From: Dyella_A sp051962475 | GTDB taxonomy: Bacteria > Pseudomonadota > Gammaproteobacteria > Xanthomonadales > Rhodanobacteraceae | Direction of reading: 5' to 3' | Assembly (NCBI RefSeq): GCF_051962475.1 | Contig: NZ_JBQCCF010000017.1 | Coordinates: 1 to 64,000 of the forward strand | DNA: 64,000 bases | Shown here: in pieces, positions 17,152-25,941 of the stretch | Layout: each line of letters starts with the position of its first letter | Position numbering within the stretch: position 1 is the stretch's first letter | Program-made: the position numbers and the translations under genes | Notes under the pieces: model-generated | What the model saw: the letters and a program-made list of their open reading frames with translations, nothing else | Told to the model about the DNA's origin: nothing | Database searches by the model: none

Positions 17152-17394
17152 CTAGTCGCGGGTGGCAGGCGCCAGAAAGCGTCGCACCGCCGCCGCATCG
17201 AACGGCCAGTCCAGCTCGCGCCCGTCGCGCGTATCGCGCAGCACCGGCACGCGGGTGCCGTAGCGTGCTTCCAGTTCGGCGCTGTCGTCTACCCACTCGC
17301 TGTCGAAATCCGGCGCGCGCGCCTCGGCCATCACGGCCAAGGCCATATCGCACAGGTGGCAGTAGTCGCGCTGGTAGAGGATCAGGTGGCTCAT
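17152..17394 (-). CDS. glutaredoxin family protein
   Basis: 80-residue thioredoxin-fold protein of the glutaredoxin/DUF836 type. The redox pair is in YQRDYCHLCDMA (C12, C15), the cis-Pro region in RVPVLRD, and the fold ends with WPFDAAAVRRFL. It probably reduces disulfides or mixed disulfides in the cytosol, with no specific partner known. The start is the ATG at 17394 where homology begins; the long frame upstream is the antisense shadow of sdaA. It is divergent from sdaA with 81 bases between starts. Confidence 0.85.
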   Translation of the reverse strand: MSHLILYQRDYCHLCDMALAVMAEARAPDFDSEWVDDSAELEARYGTRVPVLRDTRDGRELDWPFDAAAVRRFLAPATRD

Positions 17395-17475
17395 CAACAC
17401 ACGCGGGCGTACAGACGCCGGGCCGGCGGGAGCGCCTAGAATAGCGGTCCTTCCCCACTCTTCCGCAGCGCATTC

Positions 17476-18858
17476 ATGGCCGTCAGCGTTTTCGACCTCT
17501 TCAAGATCGGTATCGGTCCCTCGTCCTCGCACACGGTCGGACCGATGCGTGCCGCCGCACGCTTTGGCGAGCGCTGGCTGGAAGAGAAGGGCGTGCTCGA
17601 CCGCGTGACGCGCGTGCGCGCCGAACTGTTCGGCTCGCTGGCGATGACCGGCCGCGGCCACGGCACAGACAAGGCGGTACTGCTGGGGCTGGAAGGTGCG
17701 CACCCGGACACGGTCGATCCGGACACGATTCCCGACACGCTGGCGCGCATCCGCAAGACTCACCGCATCCGCCTGCTCGGCAAGCACGAGATCGTGTTCG
17801 ACGAGAAGGCCGACCTGGTGTTCAACAAGCGCCAGAAGCTGCCGTTCCACACCAACGGCATGCGTTTCTCTGCCTACGACGCGCAGGGCAACGAGCTGGC
17901 CACGCGCGACTACTACTCGGTCGGCGGCGGTTTCGTGGTGAACCACGACGAGGCGGCCGAAGACCGCATCGTCGCCGATACCACCGAACAGCCCTACCCG
18001 TTCTCCAGTGGCGACGAACTGCTCAAGCTGTGCGAACAGCACGGTCTGACCATCGCCCAGCTGATGCTGGCCAACGAGAGCGTGTGGCGGCCCGAGGCGG
18101 AGACGCGCGCCGGCCTGCTCACCATCTGGCAGGCGATGCAGGATTGCGTGGCGCGCGGCCTGCGCTCGCCCGGCGTGCTGCCCGGTGGGCTGAAGGTGAC
18201 GCGCCGGGCCCCGGCGATGGCCGAGGACCTGCGCCGCCAACCCGAGGCCGCGCTGAAGGACCCGCTGACGATCCTGGACTGGGTCAATCTCTACGCGCTG
18301 GCGGTGAACGAGGAGAACGCCGCCGGTGGGCGCGTGGTCACCGCACCGACCAACGGCGCGGCCGGTATCGTGCCGGCGGTGCTGATGTACTTCCGCCACT
18401 TCTGCGCGCGCTTCGACGAGCACGGCGTGGTCGATTTCCTGCTCACCGCCGCCGCGATCGGCATTCTGTACAAGGAAAACGCCTCGATCTCCGGCGCCGA
18501 GGTGGGCTGTCAGGGTGAGGTGGGCGTGGCCTGCTCGATGGCGGCCGGCGGCCTCACCGCCGCACTGGGCGGCAGCATCTGGCAGGTGGAGAACGCCGCC
18601 GAGATCGGCATGGAACACAACCTCGGCCTCACCTGCGACCCGATCGGCGGCCTGGTGCAGATCCCCTGCATCGAGCGCAACGCGATGGGCTCGGTGAAGG
18701 CGATCAACGCCAGCCGCATGGCGCTCAAGAGCGACGGCAAGCATCGCGTGTCGCTGGACAAGGTGATCGCCACCATGCGCGCCACCGGGCGCGACATGAA
18801 GGACAAATACAAGGAAACCTCGCGCGGCGGCCTCGCGGTGAACGTGATCGAGTGCTGA
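17476..18858 (+). CDS. sdaA: L-serine ammonia-lyase, iron-sulfur dependent
   Basis: 460-residue single-chain L-serine dehydratase converting L-serine to pyruvate and ammonia. The signature FKIGIGPSSSHTVGPM is at about 10-25. The three [4Fe-4S] cysteines are visible in GAEVGCQGEVG (about 345), LTCDPIGG (about 387) and QIPCIERNAMG (about 398). Alpha and beta domains are fused, as in E. coli SdaA/SdaB. A TAGAAT hexamer at 17437-17442, 34 bases before the ATG, could be its -10 box, but no good -35 is seen. Confidence 0.95.
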   Translation: MAVSVFDLFKIGIGPSSSHTVGPMRAAARFGERWLEEKGVLDRVTRVRAELFGSLAMTGRGHGTDKAVLLGLEGAHPDTVDPDTIPDTLARIRKTHRIRLLGKHEIVFDEKADLVFNKRQKLPFHTNGMRFSAYDAQGNELATRDYYSVGGGFVVNHDEAAEDRIVADTTEQPYPFSSGDELLKLCEQHGLTIAQLMLANESVWRPEAETRAGLLTIWQAMQDCVARGLRSPGVLPGGLKVTRRAPAMAEDLRRQPEAALKDPLTILDWVNLYALAVNEENAAGGRVVTAPTNGAAGIVPAVLMYFRHFCARFDEHGVVDFLLTAAAIGILYKENASISGAEVGCQGEVGVACSMAAGGLTAALGGSIWQVENAAEIGMEHNLGLTCDPIGGLVQIPCIERNAMGSVKAINASRMALKSDGKHRVSLDKVIATMRATGRDMKDKYKETSRGGLAVNVIEC

Positions 18859-18871
18859 TAGCGATCACGCC

Positions 18872-18897
18872 CCTGGCGCGTTAGCGGACGCGCCAGG
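18872..18897. terminator. hairpin between convergent sdaA and cupin genes
   Basis: Perfect 9-bp stem (CCTGGCGCG at 18872-18880, CGCGCCAGG at 18889-18897) with an 8-base loop, 14 bases after the sdaA stop and facing the convergent cupin gene. No T-tract on either side, so it may attenuate transcription or protect 3' ends rather than act as a classical terminator. Confidence 0.45.
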
Positions 18898-18929
18898 AGC
18901 GTGCGGCCAGACGCTGTCTCGTGCAGCGT

Positions 18930-19355
18930 TTACTGCTGCGGAATCAGCACTGGGGCGTGCTGATCCTTCAGGAGGAACACCACGAAGCGGGCCGGCTCGG
19001 TCTTGCTGGCGTTGCGACCGATGGTGTGGAGGTCGGCTGGTCCTTCGTGGAAGGCCTGTCCCGGCCCCAGCGTCACCGGCTTTTTGCCGTTCAGGCCCAT
19101 TTCGATGTGGCCCTCGAGCACGTAGACGAAGGCCTCGGCGTTGTGGCGATGGATCGGGTCGACCGAGCCCGGCGGATAGGTCACCAGGATCATCTTGCCT
19201 TCCTTGCCCGGGTAGTCCTTCAGCGCCTGGGTCATCAGCTCCGAAACCTGGGCCATCGGTGCACCCGAGGCGGGCGCGGCGTGATGCGTCTGGTGTGCGG
19301 CCACGGCGCCGGTGGCAAGCAGCAACAGCGGTGCGAATGTCTTCAAGATGCGCAT
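18930..19355 (-). CDS. secreted cupin-domain protein
   Basis: 141 residues: signal peptide (MRILKTFAPLLLLATGAVAA) then one cupin beta-barrel. Motif 1 (G-x5-H-x-H-x3-E) matches GSVDPIHRHNAEAFVYVLEG, with metal-ligand candidates in the HRH pair and Glu; motif 2 is around FHEGPADLHTIG. Enzyme activity cannot be told. It follows the AhpD-like gene in the same direction with an 87-base gap, probably co-transcribed; small cupins beside AhpD-like genes under LysR control are common in oxidative or xenobiotic stress loci. Confidence 0.82.
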   Translation of the reverse strand: MRILKTFAPLLLLATGAVAAHQTHHAAPASGAPMAQVSELMTQALKDYPGKEGKMILVTYPPGSVDPIHRHNAEAFVYVLEGHIEMGLNGKKPVTLGPGQAFHEGPADLHTIGRNASKTEPARFVVFLLKDQHAPVLIPQQ

Positions 19356-19442
19356 GGGTGTGTTCTCTCAGAGTGCCCCGCGCGGAGCGCGGGTCGTGGA
19401 AGCGGCGACCGGTACGGCCGTCGGCGTGCCGGTTGGGGAGCG

Positions 19443-19922
19443 TCAGGCCAGGCCGGCCTTGTCCAGCCCGTAGGCCTTGTCGGCGGAACCGGGGACGCTG
19501 GTGAAGGCGACGTTGATGCGGTTCCAGGCGTTGATCGCCATCACCGTGTAGGTGAGCTCGGTGAGCTCCTTCTCGGAGAACTGCTCGCGCAACTGGGCGT
19601 AGAGCTCGTCCGACACACCGTGCGGCGGCAACTGCGTGAGCGCCTCGGTCCAGGCCAGTGCCGCGCGTTCGCGATCGGAGAACAGCGGCGACTCGCGCCA
19701 CACCGCCAGGTGATGAATGCGCAGCGGGCGCTCGCCGTGAATCAGCGCCTGCTTCACGTGCATGTCCACGCAGAAGGCGCAGCCGTTGAGCTGCGAGGCG
19801 CGGATCTCGGCCAGATGGCCGATGGTCGCCCCCACGCCGCTCTGGGCGGCCTGCATGCTGATGGCCACGAGCTTCTTGAACAGCTCGGGGGCCTGCTGCT
19901 GGTAGTCGATTCGCTGGGCCAT
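19443..19922 (-). CDS. carboxymuconolactone decarboxylase / AhpD-like alkylhydroperoxidase
   Basis: 159-residue all-helical protein of the CMD/AhpD superfamily. The peroxidase-type motif is complete: NGCAFCVDMHVKQ gives C48, C51 and H55, the CxxCxxxH arrangement of AhpD, so thiol-dependent peroxide reduction is more likely than decarboxylation. The start has a GAGGA ribosome-binding site. It is divergent from the LysR gene, whose regulator is the likely controller. Confidence 0.88.
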   Translation of the reverse strand: MAQRIDYQQQAPELFKKLVAISMQAAQSGVGATIGHLAEIRASQLNGCAFCVDMHVKQALIHGERPLRIHHLAVWRESPLFSDRERAALAWTEALTQLPPHGVSDELYAQLREQFSEKELTELTYTVMAINAWNRINVAFTSVPGSADKAYGLDKAGLA

Positions 19923-20066
19923 GATTCAAATCCTCGGTAGGTGGGGGATGGGTGGGCTTGGGGGACGTGTGCGTGGGGGCGAAGACGCGGCTCGCGCTCG
20001 GTGACGAGACAGGGCCAGCCTAGGTTCGCGGTGTTCCGCCCGGTAGATCCGGCCACGGGCTCCTCG

Positions 20067-20085
20067 TGTTTCTGCGCAGGAAACA
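20067..20085. promoter_or_regulatory. candidate LysR-type operator
   Basis: In the 270-base divergent region between the AhpD-like and lysR genes, TGTTTC (20067-20072) and GAAACA (20080-20085) form a perfect inverted repeat with a 7-base spacer, and contain the T-N11-A spacing (T69 to A81) typical of LysR-family sites. It lies about 107 bases upstream of the lysR start. Position and symmetry fit an activator site controlling both directions; binding is inferred. Confidence 0.4.
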
Positions 20086-20192
20086 ATCGCGGCGGTGTCA
20101 CGAATCTCGCGACCCGGACGTCTGATCGGTGGGGCCGGCTGCTGCCGGCATCGAACGCGCCGCTGCTGGCGCCGACCTGACCGGAAACGACG

Positions 20193-21233
20193 ATGAACTC
20201 CGACGCCCAAGCCCAACTCAACGGCGCCCAGCAGGACGCGCTCGCCGCCACCTTTTCCTCCAGCTATGCGGGCGTGGTGGCGTTTATCGCCGTGGCGACC
20301 GAAGGCAGCTTCGCCCGCGCCGGCGATCGCCTCGGCATCGGCCGCTCCGCGGTCAGCCGCAGCGTGCAGAAGCTGGAAGCCCAGCTGGGCGCGCGGCTGT
20401 TCCAGCGCACCAACCGCCACACCGCGCTGACCCGCGAAGGCGAGCTGTTCTACCGCAACTGCCACCCCGGCGTGGAGCGAATCGTGCAGGCGCTGGAAGA
20501 CATGCGCGAGCTGCGCGAGGGGCCGCCCCGCGGGCAGTTGCGCATCGCCGCCACGAGTAACTTTGGACGGCGCATCGTGGCGCCGCTGCTGCACGGCTTT
20601 CGCGACCGCTATCCACAGATCGCCATCGACCTGACGCTGGACGACCGCGCCATCGACTTCAGCGCGAACCGGGTCGATCTCGCCTTCCGCGACGGGCGCC
20701 TGGAAGACAGCCAGGTGGTGGCCCGGCAACTCATTCCCATGCCGATGCTGGTCTGCGCGGCACCCACCTACCGGCAATCCCAAGGGCTGCCGCGGCAAGT
20801 GGAAGACCTGCCCGCACACCGCTGCATCACCTCCCGCGCGTCGTCGGGGCGGATGTGCGAGTGGGAGTTCAGGGTGGGCGGGCGGGTGCAGAGGCTCCTG
20901 CCCTCGTCGAGCTGGACGTTCAACGACGACGAGCTGGTGTTGCAGGCGGTCCTCGACGGCCACGGCATCGCGCAGCTACCCGGCTACCTGGTCAGCGACC
21001 ACCTGCGCACCGGTCGCCTGGTGGCTTGCCTCACGCCGTACGCGCCGGACGATCGCGGGCACTACCTGTGCTACCTGAGCCGGCTGCAGCTGCCCGCGCG
21101 GGTGCGCGTGTTCATCGACTACATGATCACCGCCGTGCGCGCGCTGGACCTGGAATGCGCCACCGGCCTCACGCCCATGCCCGACACGACGGCGCGCGCA
21201 CCACGCGAAGCCGTCGGCGCGGACCGCGGCTGA
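20193..21233 (+). CDS. LysR family transcriptional regulator
   Basis: 346-residue DNA-binding regulator. The winged HTH covers about 26-85 (FIAVATEGSFARAGDRLGIG, RSAVSRSVQKLEAQLGARLF), followed by a periplasmic-binding-protein-like effector domain to about 320. There are about 24 extra residues before the HTH and a 20-residue tail, which is unusual; no better start is seen downstream. It is divergent from the AhpD-like/cupin pair and upstream of NmrA-like, GST and Ohr genes in the same direction, so it probably responds to electrophiles or organic peroxides. Confidence 0.9.
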   Translation: MNSDAQAQLNGAQQDALAATFSSSYAGVVAFIAVATEGSFARAGDRLGIGRSAVSRSVQKLEAQLGARLFQRTNRHTALTREGELFYRNCHPGVERIVQALEDMRELREGPPRGQLRIAATSNFGRRIVAPLLHGFRDRYPQIAIDLTLDDRAIDFSANRVDLAFRDGRLEDSQVVARQLIPMPMLVCAAPTYRQSQGLPRQVEDLPAHRCITSRASSGRMCEWEFRVGGRVQRLLPSSSWTFNDDELVLQAVLDGHGIAQLPGYLVSDHLRTGRLVACLTPYAPDDRGHYLCYLSRLQLPARVRVFIDYMITAVRALDLECATGLTPMPDTTARAPREAVGADRG

Positions 21234-21361
21234 CCCGGCCCGCCGATTGGTGCCTCCGGGGCAACACGGTGAGCCCAGCCGCGTTGCTACCGGGCACCGC
21301 CGGCCGCGCCTAGCATGCCTTCATCCCGCGCCACTGGCGCCCACGCCCGCGGAGGCTTCCC

Positions 21362-22138
21362 ATGAAATTCGTCGTCATCGGCGGTACCGGACTGATCGAC
21401 AGCAAGGTCGTCGAGCGCCTGCGCCGGCGCGGGCACGAGGTGGTGGCCGCCGCGCCATCAACCGGCATCAACGCGGTTACCGGGCAAGGGCTGGACGCGG
21501 CGCTGACGGGCACCGACGTGGTGGTGGACGTGGCCAATTCGCCCTCGTTCGAAGACCAGGCGGTGCTGGCGTTCTTCGAGAACGCGGGCCGCCATCTTGC
21601 CGCCGCAGAACAGCGCGCCGGAGTGAAGCATCACGTGGCGCTGTCGGTGGTGGGCACCGGGCGGCCGGCCTTTGCCGCGAGCGGCTATATCCGCGCCAAG
21701 GCAGCACAGGAGGCGCTGATCCGCGCGGCCGGCATTCCCTACACCATTGTCCAGGCCACGCAGTTCTTCGAGTTTCTCAGCGCCATCGCCGGCCCAGTCG
21801 AGCTGGGCCAGCCGCTGCGCATGTCCAGCGGGCTGATGCAGCCCATCGCCGCCGAGGATGTCGCCGCCGCGGTGGCCGATTGCGCGCTGGGCGCGCCGGT
21901 GCACGGGGCGGTGGAAATCGGCGGCCCGCAGCAGGCACCGATGGCGCAATGGGTGCAGCGGTTCCTCACCGCCACCGGGGATTCGCGCACGGTCGTGGCG
22001 GATCCGCAGGAGCCGTATTTCGGTGCAGTGCTGGAAGCCGGCACGCTGCTCCCTGGCGAGGGCGCGATGCTGGGCAGGCAGGATTTCGACACCTGGTTCG
22101 CCCGCTGGGCACGCGATCGCCGCGGAGCGGCGGCGTGA
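21362..22138 (+). CDS. NAD(P)-binding NmrA-like / atypical SDR oxidoreductase
   Basis: 258 residues. The N-terminal Rossmann motif FVVIGGTGLIDSKVVERL deviates from the usual GGTGLIG (Asp for the last Gly). The middle (HVALSVVGTG, YIRAKAAQEALI) resembles NmrA/SDR_a5 proteins that reduce quinones or act as redox sensors. The stop overlaps the GTG start of the following GST gene (GTGA), indicating coupled translation. The LysR gene ends 128 bases upstream. Confidence 0.85.
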   Translation: MKFVVIGGTGLIDSKVVERLRRRGHEVVAAAPSTGINAVTGQGLDAALTGTDVVVDVANSPSFEDQAVLAFFENAGRHLAAAEQRAGVKHHVALSVVGTGRPAFAASGYIRAKAAQEALIRAAGIPYTIVQATQFFEFLSAIAGPVELGQPLRMSSGLMQPIAAEDVAAAVADCALGAPVHGAVEIGGPQQAPMAQWVQRFLTATGDSRTVVADPQEPYFGAVLEAGTLLPGEGAMLGRQDFDTWFARWARDRRGAAA

Positions 22139-22752
22139 AACTGCACTACCTGCCGGGCGCCTGCTCGCTGGCCGCGCACATCGTGCTCGAGTGGATCGGC
22201 GCGCCGTACCGCGCGGTGCAGATCAGCGACGACAGCGCGGAGTGGCCGGCGTACCGCAGGCACGATGAGGCAACCCCGGTGCCGATGCTGGAGCACGGCG
22301 ACTTCGTGCTTCGCGAGAACCCGGCGATTCTCGGCTACCTCGCCGATCTGCATCCCGAGGCGCGGCTGTTCGGTGACGGATCACCGCGCGGGCGCGCCGA
22401 AGTGATGCGCTGGCTGAGCTTTCTCGACGGCGACGTGCACAAGGCGTTCCTGCCGTTGCTGCCGGCGTCGTTCTTTCTGGCCAGAACCCTGCCGCTGAGC
22501 GCGCCGGCCCAGGGCGCACGGCGCCACCTGCAAGCTTGTCTCGCACGACTCGACGAGCAGCTGGCCGGCCGCGACTGGCTGGTCGGCACGCGTTCGATCG
22601 CTGACCCGTACCTGCTGGTGATCCTGCGCTGGGCGGCCGACCTGGACATCGGGTTGTACGGCCTGGAGCATCTGATGCGCTTCGCTCGCCGCATGGAGGA
22701 CGATCCGGGCGTGCAAGCGGCGATCGTCGCCGAAGAGGTCGTTCTCGCCTGA
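22135..22752 (+). CDS. glutathione S-transferase
   Basis: 205-residue cytosolic GST: thioredoxin-like domain (about 1-78, starting KLHYLPGACSLAAHIVLEW; TPVPMLEHGDFVLRENPAIL holds the cis-Pro and the glutathione-contacting Glu/Asn) and an all-helical domain with SIADPYLLVILRW. The N-terminal serine/cysteine pattern fits the beta/theta-like bacterial classes. It starts with GTG inside the previous stop codon. Sits with NmrA-like and Ohr genes, consistent with detoxifying electrophiles. Confidence 0.9.
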   Translation: MKLHYLPGACSLAAHIVLEWIGAPYRAVQISDDSAEWPAYRRHDEATPVPMLEHGDFVLRENPAILGYLADLHPEARLFGDGSPRGRAEVMRWLSFLDGDVHKAFLPLLPASFFLARTLPLSAPAQGARRHLQACLARLDEQLAGRDWLVGTRSIADPYLLVILRWAADLDIGLYGLEHLMRFARRMEDDPGVQAAIVAEEVVLA

Positions 22753-22790
22753 GGTCGCTCCATCCACCCTCGAGGAGCTTCGCACCCGCC

Positions 22791-23285
22791 ATGCCCGATC
22801 TGCGGCCCCCACCCCTCTCGCTGCTCGACAAGCATGTCGGTGCAGACTTCCTTCCGCTGTATACCGCCACCGTGCGGGTCAACGGCGGCGAATCCCGGCA
22901 CGGCCGCGCCTCCGGCGTGGCCCGCTCCGACGACGGCGCGCTCGAGCTGCAGTTGCGGATGCCCGAGCAACTGGGCGGACCGGGCGGCGGCACCAATCCC
23001 GAACAGCTGTTCGCCGCCGGCTACGCGGCATGCTTCCACGGCGCGCTGAGCCTGCTCGCGGCGCGGGCAGGCGTGGCGATCCCTGATGCCGAGGTCGTGG
23101 CCCAGGTCAGCTTCGGTCGCGATCCGGTCGATGGGCTGTTCATGCTCACCGCGACGATCCACATCTGCCTGCCGGGCGTCGATCGCGCCGTCGCCGAGGA
23201 ACTGGTGCGCAACACCGAGCGCGTCTGCCCCTACGCGAAGATGGCCAGGGCCGGCATCGACTGCGTGGTATCGCTCGCGCCCTGA
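22791..23285 (+). CDS. OsmC/Ohr family peroxide reductase
   Basis: 164 residues. Thiol peroxidase of the Ohr/OsmC fold that reduces organic hydroperoxides with lipoamide-type donors. The peroxidatic Cys is C81 in GYAACFHGAL and the resolving Cys is C146 in RVCPYAKMARAG. The Ohr-type GGTNPEQLFAAGYAAC segment is intact. There is an N-terminal extension of about 20 residues. Separated from the GST gene by 38 bases and probably in the same operon. Confidence 0.9.
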   Translation: MPDLRPPPLSLLDKHVGADFLPLYTATVRVNGGESRHGRASGVARSDDGALELQLRMPEQLGGPGGGTNPEQLFAAGYAACFHGALSLLAARAGVAIPDAEVVAQVSFGRDPVDGLFMLTATIHICLPGVDRAVAEELVRNTERVCPYAKMARAGIDCVVSLAP

Positions 23286-23433
23286 GCGCAAGCGCTCGGG
23301 CCGCGTCGCCACCAGCGCCCGTTGCGGCGGCATCGCACCGTCGTGGTGCGCCGCTGCGGCGTGACAGCCCCGGCCCACTTTGCCACTATCGTGGTTTTGA
23401 ACCGCGGCGATCAGGCCGCTCAGGGGTTCCTCG

Positions 23434-25101
23434 ATGGCAAACCAGAGTTCGCTCCGACGTGATGTCGGACCTTTCGCCCTGATGTTCACCGGCCTGGGCT
23501 CGATCATCGGTTCGGGCTGGCTGTTCGGCGCGTGGAACGCCGCCAAGCTGGCCGGTCCGGGCGCGATCTGGGCCTGGGTGCTGGGCGCAGTGATCATCCT
23601 GTCGATCGCACTGACCTACGCCGAACTGGGCGCGATGTTCCCCGAGTCCGGCGGCATGGTGCGCTACGGCCACTACTCGCACGGCTCGCTGGTGGGCTTC
23701 ATTGCCGCGTGGGCGAACTGGATCGCGATCGTTTCGGTGATCCCGGTGGAGGCCGAGGCCTCGGTGCAGTACATGGCCGGCTGGAAGTGGCAATGGGCGC
23801 AGGATCTGTACCACGCCGCACCCGGCAAGCACGGCGAGCTGAGTCACCTGGGCTTAGGCATCGCCGCGGTGCTGGTGGTGGTGTACTTCCTGCTCAACTT
23901 CTGGAGCGTGAAGCTGTTCGCGCGCTCCAACAGCCTGATCACCATCATCAAGCTGATCATTCCGGCCGCCACTGGCATCGCGCTGATCGCCAGTGGCTTC
24001 CACAGCGAGAACCTCTCGGTGGGCGCGGCCGGCGGCAGCCACGCGAACGATTTCGCGGCGATCCTCACCGCGGTGGCCACGGCCGGCATCGTGTTCAGCT
24101 TCAACGGCTTCCAAAGCCCGGTGAACCTGGCCGGCGAAGCGCGCAACCCGGGGCGCAGCATCCCGTTCGCGATCATCGGCGCCATCGCTCTGGCCACCGT
24201 GGTGTACGTGCTGCTGCAGGTGGCCTACCTCGGCGCCGTGCCGCCGGACCTGCTGGCCCGCGCCGGCTGGAAGGGCATCGACTTCAGCTCGCCGTTCGCC
24301 GAGCTGGCGGTGCTGGTCAACCTCAACTGGCTGGCGATCCTGCTCTACGCGGACGCCTTCGTCAGCCCCAGCGGCACCGGCATCACCTACACCGCCACCA
24401 CCGCCCGCATGATCTACGGCATGGAGCGCAACGGCACGCTGCCGAAGGTGTTCGGCCGGTTGCACCCGACCTGGGGTGTACCGCGTCCGGCGATGTGGCT
24501 GAACCTGGTGGTGTCGTTCCTGTTCCTGTTCTTCTTCCGCGGCTGGGACTCGCTGGCCGCGGTGATCTCGGTGTCCACCATCATTTCCTACCTCACCGGT
24601 CCGGTGAGCGTGATGACCCTGCGTCGCACGGCGCCGGAGCTGCATCGCCCGTTCAAGCTCAGCGGCCTGCCGGTGATCGCCGGCATCGCCTTCATCATGT
24701 CCGCCGAGCTGCTGTACTGGGCCAAATGGCCGCTGACGGGCGAGATCATCCTGCTGATGGTGGTCGCCCTGCCGGTGTACTTCTACTACCAGGCCAAGCA
24801 CGGCTGGCAGGACTTCGGCCGCCACCTCAAGGGCGCCTGGTGGCTGATCGCCTACCTGATCACCCTGGCCGCGGTGTCGAAGATCGGCAGCGCCAAGTTC
24901 GGCGGCCTGAACTACATCCCCTACGGCTGGGATCTGGTCGTGGTGGCGGTGATCGGCCTGGTGTATTTCCTGTGGGGCGTGAAGTCCGGCTGGCGGACGC
25001 CGTCGATCGAGGCCGAGCGGATGGAGGCCAGCCAGCATCCGAGTGACCTGCAGATTCCGCCGGACGAGGATGAAGTGGAGCGCGCCACCGGGCATCGCTG
25101 A
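23434..25101 (+). CDS. APC-superfamily amino acid permease
   Basis: 555-residue inner-membrane permease with about 12 membrane segments. The first helix carries the unwound substrate motif GLGSIIGSGWLFGAW and helix 3 is preceded by YAELGAMFPESGGMVRYGHY, both typical of the APC family. Substrate cannot be read from sequence; amino acids or amines are likely. The C-terminal tail (from about 530) is acidic. A strong rho-independent terminator follows 40 bases after the stop. Confidence 0.9.
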   Translation: MANQSSLRRDVGPFALMFTGLGSIIGSGWLFGAWNAAKLAGPGAIWAWVLGAVIILSIALTYAELGAMFPESGGMVRYGHYSHGSLVGFIAAWANWIAIVSVIPVEAEASVQYMAGWKWQWAQDLYHAAPGKHGELSHLGLGIAAVLVVVYFLLNFWSVKLFARSNSLITIIKLIIPAATGIALIASGFHSENLSVGAAGGSHANDFAAILTAVATAGIVFSFNGFQSPVNLAGEARNPGRSIPFAIIGAIALATVVYVLLQVAYLGAVPPDLLARAGWKGIDFSSPFAELAVLVNLNWLAILLYADAFVSPSGTGITYTATTARMIYGMERNGTLPKVFGRLHPTWGVPRPAMWLNLVVSFLFLFFFRGWDSLAAVISVSTIISYLTGPVSVMTLRRTAPELHRPFKLSGLPVIAGIAFIMSAELLYWAKWPLTGEIILLMVVALPVYFYYQAKHGWQDFGRHLKGAWWLIAYLITLAAVSKIGSAKFGGLNYIPYGWDLVVVAVIGLVYFLWGVKSGWRTPSIEAERMEASQHPSDLQIPPDEDEVERATGHR

Positions 25102-25141
25102 TCGCTGCGATCGTCCCTGCTTGAAGCAGGAGGCCTTGAAC

Positions 25142-25176
25142 AAGAACGCGCGGCCAGTCCGCGCGTTCTTTTTTTT
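25142..25176 (+). terminator. rho-independent terminator after APC permease
   Basis: 12-bp perfect stem (AAGAACGCGCGG at 25142-25153, CCGCGCGTTCTT at 25159-25170) with a 5-base loop, followed by an uninterrupted T-tract to 25176. Confidence 0.93.
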
Positions 25177-25240
25177 GCGGTTGTCGAAACCGCTGCGCGT
25201 GGATCGTCGCCTTGGCACCATCCCGCCAAGGACTCTCCCG

Positions 25241-25849
25241 ATGCGTCAGCTCACCCGCCTCCGCTCCGACGGCAAGCTCGCCGTGGCTCTTGCCACGCTC
25301 GCCGCGCTGGCCGCCACCACCGCCAGCGCCACGCCGGTGACCTATCGCATCGATCCCGATCACACCTACCCCAGCTTCGAGGCCGACCACATGGGCGGGC
25401 TGTCGGTGTGGCGCGGCAAGTTCAATTCCAGCCGCGGCACGGTGATCCTCGATCGCGCGAAGCAGACCGGCAGCGTCGACATAAGTGTGGACATGGCCAG
25501 CGCCGACTTCGGTCAGGACAAGCTCAACGCGTACGCGCAGGGACCCGAGCTGTTCGACACCCGGCAATGGCCACAGGCGCACTACACGGGCCGGCTCGCG
25601 GGCTTCAGGAACGGCGCACCGACGCGGGTGGACGGCACGCTCACCCTGCACGGGGTGAGCCACCCGCTGACGCTCGACATCCGCAGCTTCAAGTGCATGC
25701 CGCACCCGATCTTCAAGCGCGAGGTGTGTGGCGCCGACGCGCTCGCCACCTTCCAGCGTGACGCCTACGGCATGCCGGGCGGCAAGGACTACGGATTCCA
25801 CATGGGCGTGACGCTGCGCATCCAGGTCGAGGCGATCCAGGCGCCGTAA
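25241..25849 (+). CDS. YceI family periplasmic protein (third of three)
   Basis: 202 residues with a signal peptide (RLRSDGKLAVALATLAALAA, cleavage near residue 31) and a complete YceI domain: YRIDPDHTYPSFEADHMGG, LTLHGVSHPLTLDI, and CMPHPIFKREVCGADALA. The two Cys flanking the last motif are conserved in the S. enterica/H. pylori-type YceI proteins. The start at 25241 is the first ATG that gives a signal peptide. It stands alone, after the permease terminator and upstream of a drug exporter. Confidence 0.92.
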   Translation: MRQLTRLRSDGKLAVALATLAALAATTASATPVTYRIDPDHTYPSFEADHMGGLSVWRGKFNSSRGTVILDRAKQTGSVDISVDMASADFGQDKLNAYAQGPELFDTRQWPQAHYTGRLAGFRNGAPTRVDGTLTLHGVSHPLTLDIRSFKCMPHPIFKREVCGADALATFQRDAYGMPGGKDYGFHMGVTLRIQVEAIQAP

Positions 25850-25941
25850 TTCGTGCGGCTGCGGCCGTGCTACTTATCTCGTGCCGGGCCGCGGCATGCG
25901 TCCCGGCCGCTCCGATTGACGATAAACCCGGGAGATCCGCG

